In this document: positions 43,642 to 52,329 of the stretch, one piece after another | Layout of the letters: each line of letters starts with the position of its first letter | How positions within the stretch are numbered: position 1 is the first letter of the stretch | NCBI RefSeq assembly: GCF_016925535.1 | Contig: NZ_CP070496.1 | Span: forward strand, 1,364,001-1,428,000 | DNA from: Natronoglycomyces albus | Lineage (GTDB): Bacteria > Actinomycetota > Actinomycetes > Mycobacteriales > Micromonosporaceae | Direction: 5' to 3' | DNA: 64,000 bases | Program-made: the position numbers and the translations under genes | The notes under the pieces: model-generated | Databases searched by the model: none | The model's input: only the letters and a program-made list of their open reading frames with translations | What the model was told of the DNA's origin: nothing

Positions 43642-44733
43642 TTACGCCAGGTGTGGCTCGAGTATGGAATTGACCAGATTCAGTCTTTGAGAAACACGTT
43701 CGGAGTCAACATCGAGTTGGGCGGCATTTGCGAGCGCTTCCTCAGCACTGTCTCGGTTGCCAGCTCGTGCGTACCCTTCTGCCAGCCACGTTTGGTACAG
43801 CGCGACTTCTCGGATGTGCTCTGGGGGATATTCAGCAACAGCTTTAGCGATCAAGGGGGCCGCTTTCGCTGGGTTTCCCAGTGCGATCAGGCAGCGTCCC
43901 GCCATGATGTCGATTTCAGATTGATTGAGCCAGTAGGTCCAATCAGGAGTTTCTGATTTCGTTTGCTGATGTCGCTCGTATGCGAGCTGGACCTTATCGA
44001 GTGTGCGCAAAGTGAGCGAACTGTTTTGTTGTTTAGCTGCTGCCCAGGCAACTCGTTCAAGTATAAGAGCCTCAACCAAGGGCCCCGTTTTTCCGTCTGT
44101 GCCCTGAGCTGCAGTTTGGGCTAGAAGAAGCGCTTCTGGGTCTAGAGAGATATTTGTCTTTTGGTAGGCCAAGCATGAGAACAACTGTGCGGTTAGTCCA
44201 ATGTCGCCAGCTGCACGGGCTGCATCGGCCCCCTTGAGGTATGCGTGCTCTGCCAGGGCATATTGCCCAAGGTCAGACGCGATCCATCCTGCCAATTGGT
44301 ATAGCTCAGCCGAGGGGCCAGCGGCACGACAGGCTTCGATTTCATTGAGCACTATCGGAAGCATCTGGCTACCTGCAACGGTGTCGTCAAGTCTGCGCAA
44401 GGTAATGATGCGCTGTGTAACACTGGTGGCTCCTGCTAGTTGGGGAACGTCGTCCATCAGCCAACCATGAGCGGCGCGAACCGGATCGGTCGTCGACCAC
44501 GCTGCGTTCGGGTAACTCGTGGCGTCATTGCTGTTTGAAACGACAGAGGCTAGTTGGTCAAGGCTAAGCCCTAGTTCCGAGGCCAGGTCACGTCGAGTAG
44601 TTGGATACGGCGAACTTGTTCCCGCTTCCCACCGGGCCACTGTCCTTGGGGAAACGTGAAGCGCTTCAGCTAGGGACTCTTGTGTGTGTCCTGCACGGGA
44701 TCTAGCCTCGCTTAGTTCAATTCGACGAACCAT
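43642..44733 (-). CDS. XRE-family regulator with TPR-like C-terminus
   Basis: A 363-residue protein. Residues 1-60 form a Cro/C1 helix-turn-helix (LSEARSRAGHTQESLAEALH, VSPRTVARWEAGTSSP). The rest is alpha-helical repeat (YQLAGWIASDLGQYALAEHA, YLKGADAARAAGDIGLTAQL), a layout seen in signal-responsive regulators beside streptomycete peptide or development genes. ATG 44733 has AGGATCGTGAG upstream and a TTGAAC-N16-TATAGG promoter. Likely targets are the GACATC sites, by inference. Confidence 0.85.
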   Translation of the reverse strand: MVRRIELSEARSRAGHTQESLAEALHVSPRTVARWEAGTSSPYPTTRRDLASELGLSLDQLASVVSNSNDATSYPNAAWSTTDPVRAAHGWLMDDVPQLAGATSVTQRIITLRRLDDTVAGSQMLPIVLNEIEACRAAGPSAELYQLAGWIASDLGQYALAEHAYLKGADAARAAGDIGLTAQLFSCLAYQKTNISLDPEALLLAQTAAQGTDGKTGPLVEALILERVAWAAAKQQNSSLTLRTLDKVQLAYERHQQTKSETPDWTYWLNQSEIDIMAGRCLIALGNPAKAAPLIAKAVAEYPPEHIREVALYQTWLAEGYARAGNRDSAEEALANAAQLDVDSERVSQRLNLVNSILEPHLA

Positions 44734-44926
44734 CTCACGATCCTATATCTAAGTGTTGACGCAGTTCAAGCGCCATTTAGGGTAGCTTTTCGCCACGTTT
44801 TTGGGGCGGCACAGCCGCTGTCAGAACCCGGAGACATTTCGGTCCTCCCATTACTCGCACAACGGGCCAGCCTTGGGCGGAGACTCGGCCCCGCGTTTGG
44901 GTGCGAACCAGGGGCCACATCGGGAG

Positions 44927-45091
44927 CTATTCATCCATGGTTACCAAGGTGACGAAGAGCGCCCATGAAATGAGCGCGATGCTGATCGTGGTGATGTGGA
45001 TGTCGCGCCGACAGAGCCAGTTCCAGGCACAGAGGGCCGTGATAGAAGCGATGCAACCGGCAATAAGGAGTGCTAGATAAAATGATTCCAT
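44927..45091 (-). CDS. Putative 54-residue two-helix membrane protein
   Basis: A short frame from ATG 45091 to TAG: MESFYLALLIAGCIASITAL is one hydrophobic helix, CRRDIH a basic turn, and ITTISIALISWALFVTLVT a second helix. The amphipathic pattern and codon use favour a real gene, but no ribosome-binding site is visible. It lies between the two XRE-type regulators. Function unknown. Confidence 0.4.
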   Translation of the reverse strand: MESFYLALLIAGCIASITALCAWNWLCRRDIHITTISIALISWALFVTLVTMDE

Positions 45092-45262
45092 TAGGGGTTG
45101 TTGGTGCTTTCGTGGTCTAGGGCTGGCAGAAGCATCGAGGACGACTCAGACTTGGGAACTGTCCGCCCGGCGGCTAGGTACCGTTTCTAAGCGAGGTCTC
45201 ACTTCGCAATTGTTCGTTTGAACCTGGCCACTATTTTTCCGCCGACCAAAACGCTGCGCCAG

Positions 45263-45290
45263 GACATCTACTAGACATCTTCGCCGAATA
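45263..45290 (+). promoter_or_regulatory. GACATC direct repeats, site B
   Basis: GACATC at 45263 and 45274 (period 11), preceded by CCAG, then a degenerate third unit near 45286 (GAATATC). It is 240-270 bases before the plus-strand XRE gene; nothing else is recognised in 45292-45533. Confidence 0.55.
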
Positions 45291-45533
45291 TCTAGACGTT
45301 CTACGAAATCGGCACCTTGTGCAGTGCGACAGTCAATAGGAAAGTGAAGCTACGTAGAACGTGTGACTAGCCGTTAGATGTGCTGTTGATGTTCGGTCGT
45401 TGCGCTGGCCCGTCGAGGGCACGGCCGAGAAAATTGCGTTGCAGCCCGGATAGGTGCTCACCGTTTCCATTCGACAGGATGTGCGATAGCGTGATCGAAA
45501 CACGACAACCAGTAGCTTCTCCTGGAGAGTGCC

Positions 45534-46736
45534 ATGGCAAGAGATCAGCTCCGGGTGCGTCGAGACCAGCTGTCGTTGACCCAAGAAGACTTGGCGGCCA
45601 TGATTGGGGTCGACCCGATGACGGTTCGACGTTGGGAGACCACCGAGTCCATGCCCAGGCCGTGGGCTCGGCGCGCTCTCGCCGAGATGTTGAAAGTCGA
45701 CATCGACGAGTTGATGCGGATGCTCCAGATCGAGCCAGCGGTTACCGGTCAGGACGGCACTGGGCTCGAGTCTTGTTTGTGTGGCGGAGGTGAGAGCATG
45801 AGACGTCGGTCGTTGCTCTCAGCCGTGCCAGCGCTTGCTACTGCACTGTTGCCCAGCTCGGTTAGTGCTCTTGAAGTTGAGCTATCTACTTTGTGGACCT
45901 CGTATCAGGCGTCGCGTTATCAGTCGGTTGTGGAGCGTCTGCCTGGCCTGCTGGCACAATTGCAGTCTCATAGTTCTCACGCTGGCGACCGCCGACAGTG
46001 CGAACGCCTATTGGGGTTTGCCTACCAGCTTTCCTCGACAGTTCTCACCAAGCTGGGGCACCAGGAACCGGCATTGAACGCACTTGACGAGGGGATTCGT
46101 GCCGCTGAGCGGTCTGAGAATCCACTGGTTCTCGCGTCGATCAAGCGTAGCCAGGCGCACACTCTGTTGACCTTTGGCTACGCTTCTAACGCGCTAGGTC
46201 TCGCTGAGAGCGCGATTGTCTCCTCGGCTGCGCTTTCTAGGGACGATTCACCTGATGCACTTTCGGTTGAGGGAACAGTGTGCCTGGTTGCGGCTGTTGC
46301 TGCGGCTAAGGAAGGCGACGCTAAACTCACCGGTCGATTCCTCGATCGGGCTGAGGGCATCGCGCAGAGGCTGGGCCGCGACGCTAATTGTCTGTGGACC
46401 GCGTTTGGGCCTACAAATGTGGCCATCCACCGAGTTGTGACCTCTGTAGAACTTGGGCAGCCGCGGAAGGCGATCGCGTCGGCCCCTATCGCCTCGTTGC
46501 AGTCGCTGCCTAGTGAACGCCGTGCCCGGCATGCTATTGAGCTGGCCCGGGCCCATTCGCTTGTGGGGCAGGTAGATGAGGGTGTTGCGGTACTGACCGA
46601 GGCTGAGGCGGACGCCTCGGAGCAGATCCGCAACCACCGCGTCAGTCGACAACTGGTCGAGTCGTGGCTGTCCAGTCATGGGCACAACCACAAGGTAGTG
46701 TCGCTTGCACAACGAATGCACCTTGAGTCCGCTTAG
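45534..46736 (+). CDS. XRE-family regulator with TPR-like C-terminus
   Basis: A 400-residue protein. Residues 1-60 are a Cro/C1 helix-turn-helix (QLSLTQEDLAAMIGVDPMTV, RRWETTESMPRPW). A linker with CLCGGGESMRRRSLLSAVPA precedes a helical-repeat domain that resembles TPR sensors. GGAGAG precedes the ATG. It is 24 bases upstream of a NUDIX gene, so the two form an operon. It may control the lanthipeptide locus through the GACATC sites; this is inference. Confidence 0.85.
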   Translation: MARDQLRVRRDQLSLTQEDLAAMIGVDPMTVRRWETTESMPRPWARRALAEMLKVDIDELMRMLQIEPAVTGQDGTGLESCLCGGGESMRRRSLLSAVPALATALLPSSVSALEVELSTLWTSYQASRYQSVVERLPGLLAQLQSHSSHAGDRRQCERLLGFAYQLSSTVLTKLGHQEPALNALDEGIRAAERSENPLVLASIKRSQAHTLLTFGYASNALGLAESAIVSSAALSRDDSPDALSVEGTVCLVAAVAAAKEGDAKLTGRFLDRAEGIAQRLGRDANCLWTAFGPTNVAIHRVVTSVELGQPRKAIASAPIASLQSLPSERRARHAIELARAHSLVGQVDEGVAVLTEAEADASEQIRNHRVSRQLVESWLSSHGHNHKVVSLAQRMHLESA

Positions 46737-46760
46737 CCACGCATATGGGGAGTACTAAAA

Positions 46761-47255
46761 GTGCCGGTTCAGGCAACGCATGATGAGTCCGGTCGCTTTA
46801 CTGTGGCCAGGGCTGCCGCTGGTGCTCTGATTCGAAATCGGGCCGGTGAGGTGCTCATGGTTGAACCGACCTACAAGGCTTACTGGGATCTACCGGGCGG
46901 GTATATCGAGATCGGTGAGAGCCCCAGTGTGGCGTGTCGACGTGAGGTACGCGAAGAACTGGGCATCGATGTGGCGCTCGGCGAGCTTCTGGTGGTTGAC
47001 TGGGCTCCGGCTGCAAACGAAGGCGATAAGATCCTCTTTATCTTCGATGGCGGCACTTTGACTGCGGAACAAGAGGACGCCATCACGTTGCCCGCCGCAG
47101 AGCTGAAGTCCTACGCCTATCAACCCGTCGAACGCCTTGCGGCCATCACACCAGCGCGGCTGTCCCGACGAATCGGGCACGCGATACAGGCAGGGACCAC
47201 TATGTATCTAGAAAACGGTGAACCGTTGCCGCATACGCGCTCAGACGCCGCATAG
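46761..47255 (+). CDS. NUDIX hydrolase next to the XRE regulator
   Basis: A 164-residue protein with a complete Nudix box GGYIEIGESPSVACRREVRE followed by ELGI, preceded by LMVEPTYKAYWDLP. GGGGAG lies upstream of GTG 46761. Co-transcription with the XRE/TPR gene and its own terminator suggest a regulatory or nucleotide-clearing role, not shown. Confidence 0.85.
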   Translation: MPVQATHDESGRFTVARAAAGALIRNRAGEVLMVEPTYKAYWDLPGGYIEIGESPSVACRREVREELGIDVALGELLVVDWAPAANEGDKILFIFDGGTLTAEQEDAITLPAAELKSYAYQPVERLAAITPARLSRRIGHAIQAGTTMYLENGEPLPHTRSDAA

Positions 47256-47361
47256 TCGCTGGCCCTTGATCGCTAGAGCTCGTAGTGCGCGGCCGAGTAT
47301 TCGTTGGTTTCGCGTCCTGGCTTGAAGGGGCCTCTAACAGCAAAAACACACCCTAGATGTC

Positions 47362-47392
47362 AAGGTCAGGCGTCAACGACGCCTGACCTTTT
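47362..47392 (+). terminator. Intrinsic terminator of the XRE-NUDIX operon
   Basis: AAGGTCAGGCGTC (47362-47374) pairs perfectly with 47378-47390 around AAC, followed by TTTT. Confidence 0.85.
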
Positions 47393-47602
47393 CCCGTGTG
47401 CGGACACGGTGGCTGCGTATCCGGGTTTGTCTAGTTAATCTCTTGGGCTTTCAGCGAAGTTGCCTCGTTGGCTTGGATACTACGGCCGAATGTGGTCGGT
47501 GAGGTTTTCTGCCCGGCCGAGTGTTGGAGGATTGCTCACTATTGAAGACGGTGATGATCGGCGTAGGTGTGAGCTCGGTGAGTCATTGATGTGTCGTCTG
47601 TA

Positions 47603-47634
47603 GATGTCCGGCAAATGTCTGGTGGATGTCCTGG
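47603..47634 (-). promoter_or_regulatory. GACATC direct repeats, site C (reverse orientation)
   Basis: Plus-strand GATGTC at 47603, AATGTC at 47614 and GATGTC at 47625 (period 11), the last followed by CTGG. On the minus strand this reads CCAGGACATC and two further units, as in sites A and B. It lies 140-175 bases upstream of the lanthipeptide methyltransferase start, in a 380-bp gap with no gene. Confidence 0.6.
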
Positions 47635-47777
47635 TTTTCGCCTGAGGCGGGGAGCAACATATGTGCACGGGCCCGGTGGCCCCGAATGTATGCCGTGCCA
47701 AGCCCATGTGTGTAGGGGTGTCGATTGGCGCGGCAGAGGAAACGATCGCTGGCGCTCACGCGCTTCGGGAGGCTGAC

Positions 47778-49004
47778 ATGACCGAGACCGAATCGACCGC
47801 TGTGGAACTAAGGGAGGCCTTGGCTGAAGCGGTTGTGAAAAATCGCTCCGCCATAGGCACCTCGGTGTCTGATCGGATCTTGGAGGCAGTGCGCACTGTT
47901 CCTCGGCATTTGTTTGTTCCGGGGGCGAGTTTGGAAGAGGCCTACGATAACTCGGCCTCGCCGATTATGAAACGCGATGAGAATGGCACTCCGTTGAGTT
48001 CGGTCTCAGCTCCGTGGTTGCAAGCGGCGATGCTCGAACAGGCTCAGATTGAGCCGGGCATGAGGGTGCTGGAGATTGGCTCTGGTGGGTATAACGCGGC
48101 GCTCATTTCGGAACTCGTAGGCAAGAAGGGGCGCGTCGTCACGCTCGATATCGACCCTGAGGCGTGTGAACGCGCCACCCAGGGACTGGACGCGGCCGGT
48201 TATGACGAGGTGGTGGTCGTATGCGCTGACGGTGAGTACGGGGCGGCCGAGTACGGGCCGTTTGACCGCATCATCGTCACCGTCAGCGCACCGGATATAC
48301 CTCCGGCATGGACTGAGCAGCTGGCCGCAAATGGCAGGTTGGTTGTTCCGTTGCGTCTGCGAGGGCTGGCCCGCAGTTTCGTGTTTGTGCCCGATGGAAA
48401 CACGTTGAGATGCACCGAGTTCGAGCTGTGTGGCTTTGTTCCTATCCAGGGAGCGGCTGAGGCTCGTCAGCGACTGGTCTCCCTCGACGCAGAGCATGTG
48501 GCGCTACGGGTTGATGATCATCAACCGGTCGAAGCGGTCTGCCTGCGACGCGCGTTGGAGAGTGACCGGGTCGATCAGTGGTCGGGTGTCACTGTCGGCG
48601 GCATGGTCGCCTGGGATGACCTGGACATGTATCTGGCCACAAGGCTCCACAGCTACGGGTACCTCACCGCCTCCGATGAGGGAATCGCCTCGGGCCGCGT
48701 CAATTTGGCGTTGCGGTGGGGCATGTCGGCTACCTGGGACCGTGACTCCCTGGCATATCTGGCGATGCGCCCCATCGATGAGGAGCGCACCCAGTTCGAG
48801 TTCGGCGCTCACGGACACGGTCCACGCGGCGCCGTTTTGGCCCAGCGGCTGGTCCATCACGTGCGCAGCTGGGACCGCGGATTCCGGCACCATCGGCCTC
48901 ACTTCGAGGTCCACCCCAAAGACACGCTGGATGGCGATTTGCCGCCAGGTTTGGTGGTGGAAAAGCCTCACAGCCGCGTCACTGTCTCCTGGCCGCAGTC
49001 CTAG
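47778..49004 (+). CDS. FxLD-system methyltransferase (PIMT homologue)
   Basis: A 408-residue protein. The N-terminal half resembles protein-L-isoaspartate O-methyltransferase: VPRHLFVP, SSVSAPWLQAAMLEQAQIEP and the SAM motif VLEIGSGGYNAALIS near residue 97. The C-terminal 180 residues are the extension seen in FxLD-type lanthipeptide clusters. Such enzymes methylate Asp in the modified peptide, which can lead to succinimide or isoaspartate; the site here would be one of the Asp beside the Cys-rich core. GGGAGGCTGAC precedes ATG 47778; ATG 47661 with GGGGAG is an alternative start. Confidence 0.88.
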   Translation: MTETESTAVELREALAEAVVKNRSAIGTSVSDRILEAVRTVPRHLFVPGASLEEAYDNSASPIMKRDENGTPLSSVSAPWLQAAMLEQAQIEPGMRVLEIGSGGYNAALISELVGKKGRVVTLDIDPEACERATQGLDAAGYDEVVVVCADGEYGAAEYGPFDRIIVTVSAPDIPPAWTEQLAANGRLVVPLRLRGLARSFVFVPDGNTLRCTEFELCGFVPIQGAAEARQRLVSLDAEHVALRVDDHQPVEAVCLRRALESDRVDQWSGVTVGGMVAWDDLDMYLATRLHSYGYLTASDEGIASGRVNLALRWGMSATWDRDSLAYLAMRPIDEERTQFEFGAHGHGPRGAVLAQRLVHHVRSWDRGFRHHRPHFEVHPKDTLDGDLPPGLVVEKPHSRVTVSWPQS

Positions 49005-49056
49005 GCTGCGCCGCTGCAATGAACTAACCCATTAACTGGCCTCTGTAAGGAGTGAC

Positions 49057-49209
49057 ATGAATTCCGATACGACTACCGCAATTGATAACGACGAGTTCGA
49101 GCTTGACATCACGCTCATCGAGTCCGGCCCTGACCTGGGCGCGATCTTGTACGACACCAGCGACAACTGTGGGCACACCTGCCAGTCGGCCTGCGTCTCC
49201 TGCATGTAA
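49057..49209 (+). CDS. FxLD-family lanthipeptide precursor
   Basis: A 50-residue peptide too short for routine calling. The acidic leader contains the FxLD motif as DEFELDITLIESG (residues 13-25). The C-terminal part DTSDNCGHTCQSACVSCM has four Cys and two Thr plus three Ser, so up to four lanthionine or methyllanthionine rings can form. AAGGAG precedes the ATG by six bases. It lies 52 bases after the methyltransferase and 69 bases before the LanB gene. Confidence 0.92.
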   Translation: MNSDTTTAIDNDEFELDITLIESGPDLGAILYDTSDNCGHTCQSACVSCM

Positions 49210-49278
49210 TTCCCACGTGCTGGCACCGGGCTCCCGGCGGTGCCAGCACGTTCACCCCACCCCCTGAGAGAGGCCAGA

Positions 49279-52200
49279 ATGTTCCACGCTGTTGAGACGG
49301 CCCTGATCCGCATTTCAGCCTTTGCTCCCATGAGTCGTTCCCAACCACCCGTGGCGTTGCGGCGAACTGACGCCAATGCGGCGGCCTCTCAGCGAGACTG
49401 GATTGCCTCAATTTGGGCGTGTCAGGACTTCTCCGCAGCCATCGAGATTGCCTCTCCTGCCCTGACCACTCGCATCAACGCGATCCTGACGGGGACAGTC
49501 AGTGATTCACGTCAGGTTCGTCGCGCAGCGCTTGCGCTGTTGCGGTATGCCCTGCGCGCTAGCACGCGGGCGACCCCGTTCGGGCTCTTCGCCGGTGTGG
49601 CACCACTGGGGTTCACCGATGAGGCTGTCGCTCGGATGGGGGCTGCTCACCAGGTGATGGCTCGTGTTGAGGCGGTGCAGCTCGAGCAGTTGATATGGGA
49701 GTGTGAGCGGGAACTTTTCCCCAGGTTTCGGGTGGTGGCGAACAATCTGGCTAGGGTTCAGGCGGGCCGGTTGTCACTGCTGTCGATTGCTCGGACATCA
49801 GACTGTGAACCGCGTGAGGTCACATTGCGCCACACCGCAGCGGTGGAGGCGGTACGGCAGTTGGCACAAACACCGGTGAGCTGCGAAGAGCTCATAGCCG
49901 CTCTCGCACGGAGGTTTCCCTGGGCCGCTGGAGCAAAGATCACGGCGTTGGTGAGGACATTGATGGATCAAGGTGTCCTCCTCTCACAGTTGCGCGCACC
50001 GATGAGCCAGCCGGACCCACTACGACACCTGCTCGACGCGCTTCCCGACCAGGCCAAGGGAGAGCCAGCGGCATTTGCCACAGCACGCCAAATGCGCAGT
50101 CACCTCGATGCGGTCTCTGAGGCAAGACAGGTCAGCACCTGTCGAACTGCGTTGCGCTCAGCGGCCGAGCATGTCAGGACCCGCCAGAGCAATCCGCTGG
50201 CGGTGGATATGCGCCTCGACGCACGAGTGGGCATCCCGGCATCGGTAGTAAACGAAGCTGAGAAGGCCGCTGTGGCACTGTTGCGGCTGAGCCGTTTCCC
50301 GAACGGATCGCCTTCGTGGGCTGACTACCGCGACGTGTTCTTGGAACGGTATGGCATAGGCGCGATAGTGCCGCTGGGCGAACTGTTGGACCCGGTGGCG
50401 GGTGTGGGGTTTCCCGCTGGTTTTCGCGACTCGCTGTATGCGCGGAGCTCCCCGAGCTTGACTGACCGCGACCGGTCCCTTATCGCTTTGGCGCACCGGA
50501 CTGTCTGCGAGGGGCAGTTGGACGTTGACCTCAATACCGATGATCTGGCCGGGCTAGCTGCGGAGGACGTTGTACCGGCGCCCCATGTGGGCTTGGCCTT
50601 CCACGTGCGCGCTCGCAGCCGCGAGGACATGAACGCCGGCCGCTACGTGTTGGGCGTCGATGGCGCTGCCCGCAGCGTCGGCACAACCGAGGGGCGCTTT
50701 TTGCACCTTTTGGACCCCGCCGAGCGAGAGCGCATCGCGACAACATGGAACGAGCTGCCCACGATGATCGAGGGGGCACAGCGAGTGCAACTGTCCGGCC
50801 CGCCGCTGTATGCGTCGACGTGCAACGTCGCCCGCGTCCCGCGTATGCTGCCCGACCACATCAGCCTAAGTGAGTGGCCTACCGGCGAGGAACCTGCGCG
50901 TTTGGAAGACTTGGCCGTCAGCGCCGAGATCGACCGGATGTTTCTGGTAAACCGTCTCAACGGTCGCGTGGTGGAACCGCTGCTACCCAACGCAGTCGAA
51001 CCCACAACACGAATGCACCCCACCCAGCGTTTCCTCGCCGAGCTGCCCCGCGCCCACACCTCGACATACGCCACGTTTGACTGGGGAGCCGCCGCCGCAC
51101 TACCGGTCCTACCACGCCTGCGCCTAGGTCGCAGCATCCTTAGTCCTGCCCGCTGGCGCATCGAGCCTGCCCAACTTCCTGGCCACCGAAGTTCCTGGAG
51201 CGAATGGATACAGCACTGGGACGAGATACGTAAACGTCTCCAGCTTCCCGACCAGGTCTACCTAGGAAACAGTGACATCCGGGTGCGCATCGACCTCAAC
51301 GATGAGGCCCACCTAGTCCTGCTGCGCACCGAAATCGACCGCAAGGGAACGGCCGTACTGCGGGAGGCTCCAACGGAGGCCGACCTCGGGTGGATCAACG
51401 GACGCGCTCACGAAATCACCATCCCACTAGCCACAGACACCTCCCCGAAGCCCCCGCCGCGAGGCACCACCGAGGCTCCGAGGCTCTCACGGTCTACCGA
51501 AGAACATATCCCCGGCGCAAGCTCGTGGCTGTACGCCAAGATCTACACCCACCCCTCCCGCTTCAACGAACTACTCACCACTGACACCGACAAGCTGTTT
51601 TCCTCCTGGCCAACTTCGCCGAGCTGGTGGTTCCTGCGCTACCTTGACCCTCGCCCACACTTGCGTCTACGTATCCGGCTAGACGAATCGACCTCCTACG
51701 GACAGGCTGTTGAGCGCCTGGGGACGTGGGCGGCAGCGATGAGAACACGTGGCCTAATCCGTGACCTGACGTTGGACACCTACCGTCCCGAGACCGGCAG
51801 GTACGGATACGGCGAAGTCATGTCGGCAGCCGAGGACGTGTTCGCCACCGACACTACTGTCGCCCTCACCCAGATCCGTCACGCTCAAGTAACCGGAACC
51901 TCCCATGAAGCACTATGTGCCGCCAGCCTCATCGAAATGGCCGAGGTCTTCACCGCCTCAGGAGAGGACGGCACCACCTGGCTGCTTGACCACGTCAACC
52001 GCTCCGGTGCGCCACTGAATCGTGTCCACGCTGCCGAACTGGACAACCTCAGAAACGACGGCGTTCCCGGCGATGGCCCGTTGGACGAGTCCGAATCCGG
52101 CCAAGCGGTAATGGCGGCGTGGCAGCGGCGAAGAGGAGCCCTCACCGCCTACCGCCGCGCATTGCTAGAGACCCACCAAGCTCCCAGCAATGCGGTCTTG

Positions 52201-52329
52201 TCCTCATTGCTGCACTTGCACCACATCCGCGCCATCGGCATCGACACCGACAGCGAACGCGCATGCCTACGGCTCGCCCGCAACGCCGCGCTATCCAGCC
52301 GGGCCCGTCACCACAGGAGCCACGCATGA
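49279..52329 (+). CDS. Class I lanthipeptide dehydratase LanB
   Basis: A 1016-residue full-length LanB. The N-terminal glutamylation domain has the conserved RASTRATPFGLFAGVA near residue 95 and LSRFPNGSPSWADYRDVFLE. The C-terminal elimination (SpaB_C) domain starts near residue 747 with SSWLYAKIYTHPSRFNELL and has WWFLRYLDPRPHLRLRIRLD. It dehydrates Ser/Thr of the precursor using glutamyl-tRNA. ATG 49279 has GAGAGAGG; the stop overlaps lanC by ATGA. Confidence 0.95.
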   Translation: MFHAVETALIRISAFAPMSRSQPPVALRRTDANAAASQRDWIASIWACQDFSAAIEIASPALTTRINAILTGTVSDSRQVRRAALALLRYALRASTRATPFGLFAGVAPLGFTDEAVARMGAAHQVMARVEAVQLEQLIWECERELFPRFRVVANNLARVQAGRLSLLSIARTSDCEPREVTLRHTAAVEAVRQLAQTPVSCEELIAALARRFPWAAGAKITALVRTLMDQGVLLSQLRAPMSQPDPLRHLLDALPDQAKGEPAAFATARQMRSHLDAVSEARQVSTCRTALRSAAEHVRTRQSNPLAVDMRLDARVGIPASVVNEAEKAAVALLRLSRFPNGSPSWADYRDVFLERYGIGAIVPLGELLDPVAGVGFPAGFRDSLYARSSPSLTDRDRSLIALAHRTVCEGQLDVDLNTDDLAGLAAEDVVPAPHVGLAFHVRARSREDMNAGRYVLGVDGAARSVGTTEGRFLHLLDPAERERIATTWNELPTMIEGAQRVQLSGPPLYASTCNVARVPRMLPDHISLSEWPTGEEPARLEDLAVSAEIDRMFLVNRLNGRVVEPLLPNAVEPTTRMHPTQRFLAELPRAHTSTYATFDWGAAAALPVLPRLRLGRSILSPARWRIEPAQLPGHRSSWSEWIQHWDEIRKRLQLPDQVYLGNSDIRVRIDLNDEAHLVLLRTEIDRKGTAVLREAPTEADLGWINGRAHEITIPLATDTSPKPPPRGTTEAPRLSRSTEEHIPGASSWLYAKIYTHPSRFNELLTTDTDKLFSSWPTSPSWWFLRYLDPRPHLRLRIRLDESTSYGQAVERLGTWAAAMRTRGLIRDLTLDTYRPETGRYGYGEVMSAAEDVFATDTTVALTQIRHAQVTGTSHEALCAASLIEMAEVFTASGEDGTTWLLDHVNRSGAPLNRVHAAELDNLRNDGVPGDGPLDESESGQAVMAAWQRRRGALTAYRRALLETHQAPSNAVLSSLLHLHHIRAIGIDTDSERACLRLARNAALSSRARHHRSHA

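Noticed and set aside
47480-47707. A 75-codon minus-strand ORF across repeat site C
   Set aside because: No ribosome site, and its codons simply reflect the repeat block; a regulatory region is more likely.
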